In this document: piece after piece, positions 36,800-64,000 of the stretch
Layout: each line of letters starts with the position of its first letter
Numbering within the stretch: the first letter of the stretch is position 1
From: Atriophallophorus winterbourni
Lineage: Eukaryota; Platyhelminthes; Trematoda; Plagiorchiida; Microphallidae
Direction of reading: 5' to 3'
Length of the DNA stretch: 64,000 nucleotides
NCBI GenBank assembly: GCA_013407085.1
Contig: JACCGJ010005564.1
Span: 1 to 64,000, forward strand
Position numbers and translations under genes: made by a program
The notes under the pieces: generated by a model
Databases searched by the model: none
What the model was told of the DNA's origin: nothing
The model's input: only the letters and a program-made list of their open reading frames with translations

Positions 36800-39150
36800 A
36801 CAGCTCCATGCGTACTCATCTCAGGTGATTTCAGCCTTCTAGACATAGATTGGACCGTCTTGTAGGTGTAGTCACCGAGCAATTCGAAACGTTTCTCAAA
36901 TGGCTTCATGATCGTGTACTGTATCAGAATGTGAGTGATACTACGAGGTTTCGTCATGGATGCACTCCATCCACTCTCAATCTGAAATTTTCGTCCCAGT
37001 CCGAAGCCGTTAGATTTTTAAAATACCTCCACCGCTTGAAAAAGCTATTATTTCATGATAAGCTTCGAAACGGTACTGAGTTTTCACAAAACTATTGCTC
37101 GCCCTAGAATCAAATTTTGCTGGTCGACGATGATTTTCTCGTACAGACTTCAAATTCTTCCTTCAAGTTCTCTAACGATTTCAACGTTAGTGAAACCTGT
37201 AATAGAATTAGTATCTAAAAGAGTTGCAAGACAAGCACGCTTCACTGCAAGTCGGGAACAAGCCTTATAGGCCGCCATAGTGGTGTCGTCGAATTTGTCG
37301 TTATACCCAAAAACGAGATCGTTTATGGCAGCAATATAATCTTTCTAAAATCTGGTTCTTGGGTCCGCTACTAAATCATTCGAAACGCTTTTGTTAAAAT
37401 ACAGTGTTTGCTCGAACAGAAGTATGAGTTATCTAAAGCTAGAGAAGCTAAATCCACTTCGAAAAGATTTCATAGCTACGTCTAATCAAAAGCAAAACCT
37501 TGGATATCGTTGGAGATTTGAAAAACTGGTGGACGGAGAAGTAGCTGATACCGATCTGTCTAAAGCAACTGCCTTCTCATTGTTCTTTAGTGGCGTTCAG
37601 AGACGTGAGAATTATTCAAATGCTCCATCGAGGTAATTTAATCTACTACATGGTGCTCCCGCATTAGATGATATTTTCTCCAATGAATCCGAGGTGTATG
37701 AAGCACTTATCCATGTTCGCGTCAACAAAGCTGAGGGACCAATGAGTATCCACACAATTATGCTAACTAATCTCGTCCCAGTGCTCACGAAAGCTTCATA
37801 CAAGCTCTTCATTTCATGCTTGAACACAGGATTGGTTCCTAATGAATAGGAAGAAGCCATAATCGAACCAATACACATGGGTTGTTGCAGATGAACTATT
37901 GGTAACTATAGACACGTCAGTCTGACTAGCATAGTCTCGAATGTATTGCAAAAACTACTGCGTTACAAAATCTGTCATCATCTTTGTCGGCATTCTCCAC
38001 TGAGTGTAACTCAACATGGATTACTTAGGAGTTGATCCTGCCTGACTAACCTTCTTAGTTTCCTCAAAACTGCCACTAAATGGATGGATGAATGGAAGCC
38101 TGTCGAAGCCCACTACCTAGACTTCAACAAGGCTTTTGACTCCGTAAATCACCGCCTTCTAGATATTGAGCTAGCAGCAAAAAGGTATACGGGGTTGTCT
38201 ACTTGCTTGGATAAAAGACTTCCTTACAGGTAGGACATTCAGAGTTCGGGTATGATCTACGTTGTCGAATCAAACCGACGTGAATCGTGGGGTACCCCAA
38301 GGGTCGTAACTCGGTTCTCTTCTATTTCTGATTTTCATTGATCAATTGTCGTTTTCATTGAAATGCCCATACCTTGGATTGAGATACCTTGATGCAAGAC
38401 CTAGAGTAGGGCATAAACTTGTCATCCCCGTAGGAACCCTTACTGAACCTCAAGGAGAGCCAACTCTTGTCTGCACTGGTTGTTAAGATTTCAGTCCAGG
38501 TTTCCGGAACTTTTCACAATGTTAACTCCACAGAGCTTGTTAAAGATTTAGGAGTACAAGTATGGAGTGTCTGCAAATAGGAGGACCAATGTGGCGCAGT
38601 AGCTCTACGTGCTCGCAAATCGCTCTTCAGGCCGAGATCCGTGCAATCCAACAAAAGACCCGATGTATTACTGCCCGTTTACAAGACATTAGTTCTACCG
38701 GATCTAGAATATTGTGTTAAGGCGATGTGCTCTTACTACAAGGAGGACATCGTTCAACTCGAAAGCGTACAACGTCTCGCAACTCGCATGATTAAGGGTC
38801 AGCGAGGGATACCAATATGCCGCACGCCTGAAGTCCATTGATCTTTTCTGACTTAGACACCGTCGTTTAAGAGACGATTAAATTGAAAAATTTAAGATCT
38901 TGAATCGGTCAAGTGAAGATTTCGTGATCGACTTCTTTGCCTCAAGTCCCTAGCTGGGCACGCGAACACTTAAACTGGCTAAAGAGCGATTTAGGCTAGA
39001 CAAACAGGTTAATCTTTTCCAGCCTCAGTGTGGTAAATTTCTTGACCCGGATACAAGAAGAACTTTTATCCTGCACTTCTGTTACGAGTTTTAAGAATGG
39101 TTAAGGCCGCATCTGGGGTAAGCTCTTTCCTGAATACTCCCCCGAATTGT
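36800..39150 (+). mobile_element. Decayed plus-strand CR1-like LINE (ORF2 relic)
   Basis: Endonuclease end GDFSLLDIDWT (36825), linker KLEKLNPLRKDFIATSN (37420-37490) and the RT entry region HVRVNKAEGP (37700). RT continues with NYRHVSLTSIVSNVLQKLL (37900-37960), motif A YLDFNKAFDSVNHRLL (38115-38165), and the post-RT region PVYKTLVLPDLEYCVKAMCSYY with VQRLATRMIKGQRG (38660-38810). Stops and shifts occur throughout and no catalytic motif C was readable. Confidence 0.82.
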
Positions 39151-39263
39151 TGTGTAAGATTAGTTAGTTCACCATTTTCAGCGTTATCTTTTAAATAATG
39201 TTATTGCCATAGCTCTGTTTTTTGTACACAACAGTTTTTCAGCTGAGCTCTCACCTTTTTTCT

Positions 39264-39551
39264 ATTTGCATAACTTTTACTGCGTTTGTTTTACTGCTTA
39301 TGTCGATTAGCGGTTTATGTACAGATTAAGCGCGCGGTTTTTGGATTACACGTGGCGTGACGCATCTCTTGTTCTGTTTTGAGAATAGCTTCATCCACTG
39401 TCGTGATTGTGCTGGAGTTCATATGTTCTGTGGTTGCATGATATAAACTACATCGGAATAGCATTGTGTTTCGACTATAAACTGTTAGTGGTAACACTCC
39501 TAGTTGCCCAGTCTTATTTAATACTTTATCTTGACTAGGTTTACCACTACA
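39264..39551 (+). repeat. First LTR of Ty3-2, 5' end missing
   Basis: From ATTTGCATAACTTTTACTGC to ACCACTACA it matches 43714-44001. The bases in front of it do not match those in front of the second LTR, so about 14 bases of its start are lost. TTGGTGGGCCCGAATTTGG follows as primer-binding region. Confidence 0.88.
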
Positions 39552-39636
39552 ATTGGTGGGCCCGAATTTGGATTACTTTCTCATCCATTCCCGTATACGC
39601 ATTTTGCTTTCGCATTTCGCGCATTATTTTTTCACA

Positions 39637-40218
39637 ACATGAAATCTGACAGTGAATCCAACGATTCGCAGAGGAAAAAATATGCCATTTTACATTACCC
39701 AAATTTGATTTTAGTGATCCTCGTTTATGGTTTGCACAAATTGAAGCGCTATTCGAATCATATCGCGTCACGACGCAACGAACACAGTACAATCGTGTGG
39801 TTGGCATGCTCCCGCCTTCAGTTGCCAAGAAAGTTGCTGATCTGATTTACACCCGTCCGTCCACTGATCGTTGCGATGTCCTGAAATCAACTGTGATTTA
39901 CCGCATTGGCTCGACTGACGAACAGAACTTACGCAAGCTACTTTCTGGCGCCGAACTTGGTGACCGTTCCCCTTCCTAACATTTGCGCCACCTTAAGCAT
40001 TTGCAGGGCGGTCGACAAAAAATAACAACAGTGTATTGCGACAAATATGTTTGCAGAGCCTCTCTCAAGAAATTCGCAAAGTGCTGGCCGTCATGGATGC
40101 TAACACCAGCTTAAACCGACTCGCCAAGGTGGCAGATGAAGTTCATCACATTGCACACAATGTGTCCATCTCCACTGTATCCCAAAACCCCACACCTAAT
40201 TTTCCTTATTTTCCTTGA
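39637..40218 (+). pseudogene. gag: Ty3-2 Gag, frameshifted
   Basis: It starts MKSDSESND, then one base is missing compared with the second copy at 44090 (GATTCGCAG against GATGTCGCAG). The body resumes in another frame with VVGMLPPSVAKKVADLIYTRP and LLSGAELGDRSPS, followed by a stop at 39977. It resumes again after 40036 (ICLQSLSQEIRKVLAVMDAN). The order and motifs parallel Ty3-1 Gag. No intact zinc finger could be read between 40218 and 40380. Confidence 0.8.
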
Positions 40219-40379
40219 GAAAAAACTTTCTGACCTGAAATCCCAGTTCAATGAATTCTCCTTACAAATCCGAAACCTTTCCCGTGCCCAGAGTACCTCT
40301 CGTTGAGATTTTCTCAGCGGTTTAAAACAATATCCAACAGTCGCTCAAATAGGCCTACTATTTGTTACTAACACCGTCG

Positions 40380-43300
40380 ATTTGGCGCGAAGGCTATTCA
40401 CAGCATGTTGCCATGTACTTTTACCGCTTGGACCAAAAAACAGGGAAACTTCGTCGCCAGCCAGTAAACACTGCGGATCTGTCTGGCAATAACACTAGCC
40501 GTCTACTCAACGTCAGCGATGGTTCAACCAGTATGCGTTTTCTAATCGACACTGGTGCAGAAGTCAGCGTTATCCCACCCACAAAATCAGACCGCGAGAA
40601 CCAATTCCCCCTGACTCTCTGAGCGGCAAATGGTACACGAATTTCCACTTACCGTAAGCGTTCCATTTCTGTAGATCTAGGTCTACGACGCAATTTTCGG
40701 TGGATTTTCATTGTGGCGGATGTAAAAGTGCCGATTTTGGGTGCACACTTCCTTTCTAATTTTAATCTTTCTGTTGATTTGGCTAATCGTAAGCTCATTG
40801 ACAATTTATCAAAGCTTAATACATTAGGAGTTTCCTGTAATTCACCCATACAAACAATTCGTGTGCTTATTCCAGACACATCCTCTACATACAGTTCCTC
40901 GTGACAGAATTTTCTGATATTTTTAAACCTTCATCCTCTACCACTCCTGTTAAACACGATGTCAAACACCATATTTGACCCGCGGTCCGCCTATTTTTAA
41001 CAAACCTCGCAGATTGGCTCCCAAAAAGCTTGAAGTTGCCAAATTGGAATTCGAGCACATGTTGGAGATTAGTATCATTTTACCCTCTCATTCTCCTTGG
41101 GCTACCTCTCTGCACATGGTTGAAAAGAACAAAGCGGACGCCTGGCGCTATGCGGTGATTATCGTGCCCTAAATCGAGTGACTGTCCCCGATCGTTATCC
41201 TATCCCTCACATACACGATTTTGCCCTATCCCTTAATGGCAAATCCGTTTTCTCTAAGTTGGATCTAGTTCGTGCCTATCATCAGATACTCGTCGCTGAA
41301 GAAGACATCCCAAAGACCGCAATCACCACTGCATTCGGTTTGTTTGAATTTCTAAAAATGCCATTTGACCCACGAAATGCTGCTCAAACATTCCAGAGAT
41401 TCATGGATCAGGTTTTTCAAGTTTTGTCTTTTGTTCATGTGTATATTGATGATGTTTTTATCACTAGTTCCACACCTACAGAACACGTTGAACACCTGTT
41501 CACATTTTTCCAGCGTTTGTCACATTACGGCATTATTGTCGATCCTGAAAAATGTTTGTTTGGAGTTGCTTCCTTGGAAATCCTCGGTCACTTTGTCGAC
41601 AGTTCTGGTATCAAACCTGTGCCACAAAAAGTATCAGCCATCAGTGAGTATCCCTGTCCAACTATCCTTCGCCAGTTGAGGCGTTTTCTCAGTATTGTGA
41701 ACTATTATAGCGGTTCATTCCACATTGTGCTGCTGTAACCCAGCCAATGACAGATTTACTACGCGGCAAGGAGCGCGATTTTAAGATGAATGACAACGCC
41801 ATAAAGTCGTTCGAATATTTAAAATCTGCCTTGAACGCAGCTACTTCACTGACGTACATGTCTACGTGTTCCAATGCGTAGTTATCACTCGCCACAGACG
41901 CCTCTCAAGAAGCAGTCGGTGCAGTCCTTCAACAAGAAGTCGACGGTATCACCGAACCACTTGCTTTCTTTTTCCGACGTCTCCAACCGGCTCAGACGCG
42001 ATATAGTACGTTTGGTCGTGAATTGTTGGCCATCTATCATGCAATACGTCATTTTCGCCATTTGCTAGAAGGTCGCAATTTCACTGTTTGGACCGACCAC
42101 AAGCCCTTAATATTTTCCCTTGTTGCTGCTTCAGCTAAATATTCACCTCGTGAGATCCGACATTTGGAATTTATTTCCCAATTCACAAGTGATATTAAAT
42201 ATTTGTCTGGACCGTCCAATACTGTTGCTGATGCATTTCCCCGTATGGAAATTTCTCCAGTCCGTCATTCCCCTTTAGATCTACAGCAGCTAGCCCTTGC
42301 TGAACAGAACGACCCGGAAATCCAACAGTACGACACATCATCACTTTCTCGTGTTCGACAAATTCCCGTGCCCAATTCAAACTTGCACATATTGTGTGAT
42401 TTTTCTACTACCCAACCCCATCCTTTGATTCCCGCTTCATTCAGACGAATTGTTTTTGATCAAATCCACGGTTCATCTCATCCCGGTATCCGCGCTACTC
42501 GTAAACTTATCAGCGAGCGTTTTATCTGGACGAGTATGCATAAAGGCATTCAATCATGGACTAAATCTTGCATCCAGTGTCAACGCAGCAAAGTCCAGCG
42601 TCATACAACCATCGCCTCTGGTTTATTTCCTCTACCGCGCGAACGTTTCCAACATGTCCACATCGATCTGGTAGGTCCTATGGCTATATCCAATGGTTTT
42701 ACATATATTCTCACTTGTATTGATCGTTTCGCCAGTTGGCCCATAGCTGTTCCTATTCTTGACATTAGTGCGGGAACGGTGGCGAAAACTTTCCTGCAAA
42801 GCTGGATCAGCAACTTCGGTGTTCCATCAACCATATCCACTGACCGTGGATCACAATTTCAATCAACCCTGTTTCGTGAGTTAAATAACCTTCTTGGTAC
42901 GAACCACATTCACACTACAGTATATCATCCCTGTGCTAATTGTCTGGTAGGAAGATTTCAACGCCAGTTCAAGGCTGCGTTGATGTCTCATGGAAATACA
43001 AAGTATTGGGCAAGGCATTTGACATTAATTCTTCTCGGTATCTGTACGTCTGTGAAAGAAGATCTTTATTGTTCTGTGGCTGAGTTACTACATGGCATGA
43101 CACTTTGTCTCCCTGGTGAGTTGATCGCATCACCTGACGTTCCAATTGACGTTAGCATTCCTCATTACGTCAATCGTTTACGAACATTCATGCGTCAATT
43201 ACGCGTACCTCCTACCCGTTCCAATACCCGTCCTTTTCATATTCCTGCCGATTTGCGAACATGTGATTTTGTTTTTGTTAGAACGGATCAGAATCGAAGA

Positions 43301-43500
43301 CCTCTTCAAACTCCCTACACTGGCCCTTTATAGGTAATCAGCAGACATGCGAAGTATTTTGTCATCGGCAAGAACGGTGAGCACGACACCGTTAGCATTG
43401 ATCGTCTTAAAGTCGCCTATGTTGAGTCTGCCGTCTCTCCCGAACATGACGCTGTTCCCACCAAGATTGAAAGCACTGCTGAGACTGCAGTTATTCCATC
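40380..43500 (+). pseudogene. pol: Ty3-2 Pol: protease, RT, RNase H, integrase (broken)
   Basis: Protease shows [14 protein letters not shown] (40540-40580). RT begins near 40980 (PIFNKPRRLAPKKLEVAK), has a stop and shift near 41165, then runs 41178-41738 with [16 protein letters not shown] sequence and YIDDVF. A shift near 41735 leads into RNase H, and 42023-43333 holds TDHKPLI, an integrase zinc finger (CIQCQ) and catalytic Asp in HIDLVGPM and STDRGSQF. The third catalytic position reads NCLVGRF where Ty3-1 has NGLVERF, so the Glu is replaced by Gly. The GPY/F-type end (TPYTGPL) is followed by TAG, then readable SIDRLKVAYVES near 43400. Confidence 0.88.
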
Positions 43501-43699
43501 TCCACCCAGTCTCTAAAATCTAGGTGAACATTCATCACAGTCCACACAGTCCACCCAACTATGTATACGTCCACCCTACATCCACCTCCAAACTCGTTCC
43601 TGTCGTACCGTCAGGTGGCCCGCTAACATAACTGACTTCTCTCAATGACGCTTTTCGAGCGTTTGCAAACCTCTTTTCCAACGCTCTAGGAGGGGAGTA

Positions 43700-44001
43700 T
43701 TACAGTGTTTTGCATTTGCATAACTTTTACTGCGTTTGTTTTACTGCTTATGCCGACTAGCGGTTTATGTACAGATTAAGCGCGCGGTTTCTGGATCACA
43801 CGTGGCGTGACGCATCTTTTGTTCTGTTTTGAGAATAGCTTCATCCACTGTCGTGATTGTGCTGGAGTTCATATGTTCTGTGGTTGCATGATATAAACTA
43901 CATCGGAATAGCATTGTGTTTCGACTATAAACTGTTAGTGGTAACACTCCTAGTTGCCCAGTCTTATTTAATACTTTATCTTGACTAGGTTTACCACTAC
44001 A
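43700..44001 (+). repeat. Second LTR of Ty3-2
   Basis: It follows the purine tract TAGGAGGGGAGTA, starts about TTACAGTGTTTTGC and ends ACCACTACA. It is followed not by flanking DNA but by another primer site (TTGGTGAGCCCGAATTTGG). Confidence 0.88.
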
Positions 44002-44335
44002 ATTGGTGAGCCCGAATTTGGATTACTTTTTCATCCATTCCCGTATACGCATTTTGCTTTCTCATTTTGCGCACTATTTTTTTCAAAACATGAAATCTGA
44101 CAGTGAATCCAACGATGTCGCAGAAAAGAAAATATGCCATTTTTCATTACAAACATTCGATATAAGTGATCCTCGTTTATGGTTTGCACAAATTGAAGCG
44201 CTATTCGAATCAAATCGCGTCACGACGCAACGAACACAGTACAATCGTGTGGTTGGCATGCTCCCGCCTTCAGTTGCCAAGGGAGTTGCTTATATGATTT
44301 ACACCCGTCCGTCTTTCGATACTAACGATGTCCTA
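44002..44335 (+). pseudogene. gag: Partial second copy of Ty3-2 leader and gag start
   Basis: After the LTR come the leader and an open MKSDSESNDVAEKKICHF start that continues through ISDPRLWFAQIEALFES to FDTNDVL at about 44335. Here the homology to the first copy stops abruptly. The frame is better kept than in the upstream copy. Confidence 0.85.
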
Positions 44336-44677
44336 CATGGTGAAGGAAAAATTCTTCTTATTTCTCCAGCATCATTCATAACGAGGTGCTTCCTAAATAC
44401 AACTCGGATAATTTCTTGGCCTCGTGGTCGTCGAAGATATCCAACGCACAATAACAAAAAAAGTTTTGGTAGTGGTTGTTGTTTTTCTGCAGCTTTCCGA
44501 CAAAAGAAATTCTAACTCTCCATTGGGTCGTTAGTCACTTACTGTCCTTTGCAACTGAACTGAACTGAACTGAGGTTGCTTAGCTCTAGATAAGGTCGAA
44601 ATTGGCACCGCGAATTCTGAATATTTTAATTTTCAGTTTTTTGTCATCAGAGCACACTGCCTTACAACCTGACCTCA
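44336..44677. other. Region between the tandem Ty3-2 remnant and the clpX start
   Basis: No coding similarity was seen. It contains CTGAACTGAACTGAACTGAG (three 5-bp repeats near 44554-44573) and presumably the clpX promoter and 5' leader. No clear TATA box at a convincing spacing was found. Confidence 0.4.
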
Positions 44678-63149
<18,472 letters not shown>

Positions 63150-64000
63150 TCATCACAACTTTCGCTTCACAATGAGAACCAGTCACATTTTTTCGCGAGA
63201 CTACAATCAGATTCGTCACATTTCTTCTTCTCCTCCTCCTCAGTCATGAGCTAACTCTCTTATTTGACCACCTACCCCAAAAGTATTTTTTTCGTGTCTA
63301 GTCGGCACGTTATTCCCAGATGAATTGTGGTGGATGTGTGCGTGTTTCTAATGTTTCTTTCGACCTGAACTGGAAGCGTGGCTGCCACCTTTCCTTTCCT
63401 CCACCTCTCATTGTACTCCTAAGCCTTTCACTCACTCCGACCGATGAGGCGTCGCTTCTCGGTGTTTGGTTTGCAGTGTTGCTTTTTGCAGCTATGTACA
63501 TGTGAGAATTATTTTTGTCCACATCGAAACTAATTTTCTATCATAATGTATTAGTTTCATTTTTGTGTGCACATCATCAATTGTTGAAAATAACACTAGT
63601 ATTTAAGTTGATTATCTATAACACGGCATAGTTTTCTTCTATTTCATCAATTTTTCAACTCTCGTTAGAATACACACTGGTGGCGCAATTTGATACTCGT
63701 ACCAGATTTAATGTGAAATATATTGCAGTGATTCGTCTTATGAACGCTTCGCATTAATCAGAATTATCATTTTTAGACGATACTCCACCGGAAATATTCT
63801 TTCTCTGATTTATGTCAACGCTCACGCCGTTAATTAGGGAGCATTTTCATATGCTCCACATTTCGTGCCGTTATATTTATTATCGTCTGAGTATATGTCT
63901 AAAAGCACTTCGTCTAGATCGCATGGAAGTATTTCTCTGTTTAGCAAATGTCTACTCAGTGATTTAAAATAACATGGATTAGCAAGGTCACTCAACTGAG
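63150..64000 (+). other. clpX 3' untranslated region and flank
   Basis: A CTTCTCCTCCTCCTCAG tract is at 63225-63242. No exact AATAAA was found, so the transcript end cannot be placed. Confidence 0.4.

Larger units (their letters stand above)
39264..44335 (+). mobile_element. Ty3-2: second Ty3 element in tandem (LTR-body-LTR-partial body)
   Basis: An LTR (39264-39551), a full-length but broken gag-pol body, a second LTR (43700-44001) and then a further copy of the leader and start of gag up to about 44335. The two LTRs differ at about five positions, all transitions, over some 288 bases. The first LTR lacks roughly its first 14 bases. Gag and Pol are related to, but clearly different from, those of Ty3-1. 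The array ends about 340 bp before the clpX start codon. Confidence 0.9.

Overview
The window looks like nuclear DNA of a digenean trematode (fluke). It carries two spliced eukaryotic genes and a dense, decayed collection of retroelements. One LTR element has the gag zinc-finger spacing and tRNA-Trp-type primer site known from the CsRn1 clade of liver and lung flukes. The non-LTR elements resemble trematode CR1-like and RTE-like families. I cannot name the species.

Layout. (1) 2817-12539, minus strand: a seven-exon gene of the proteolipid protein/M6 family (303 aa, four membrane segments). I assembled it from splice sites and reading phase; it includes a 33-nt intron directly after the first base of codon 2. 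Its introns hold copies of a SINE-like repeat, a Penelope-like GIY-YIG fragment and a LINE tail. (2) 12.8-16.1 kb: LINE tail, two SINE-like copies and otherwise unrecognised sequence. (3) 16.1-34.2 kb: a run of minus-strand LINE remnants, broken by a nearly complete Ty3 element (Ty3-1, plus strand, 19557-23932). (4) 34.3-44.3 kb: a decayed gag remnant, a plus-strand CR1-like LINE relic, and a second Ty3 element (Ty3-2) whose 3' LTR runs straight into another partial copy of the element, a tandem arrangement. (5) 44678-63149, plus strand: a ten-exon gene for the mitochondrial ClpX unfoldase (688 aa), with all phases consistent. Its large introns hold RTE LINE pieces, SINE-like repeats and a long ATT microsatellite.

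The two host genes are convergent in neither sense: they point away from each other, with about 32 kb of mostly transposon DNA between their start codons. Every autonomous element has visible lesions (stops, frameshifts, deletions or lost catalytic residues). The LTR of Ty3-2 ends about 0.68 kb upstream of the clpX start codon. Nested insertions with visible target duplications give a relative order of events. No bacterial-type system, CRISPR array, rRNA or tRNA gene was seen.
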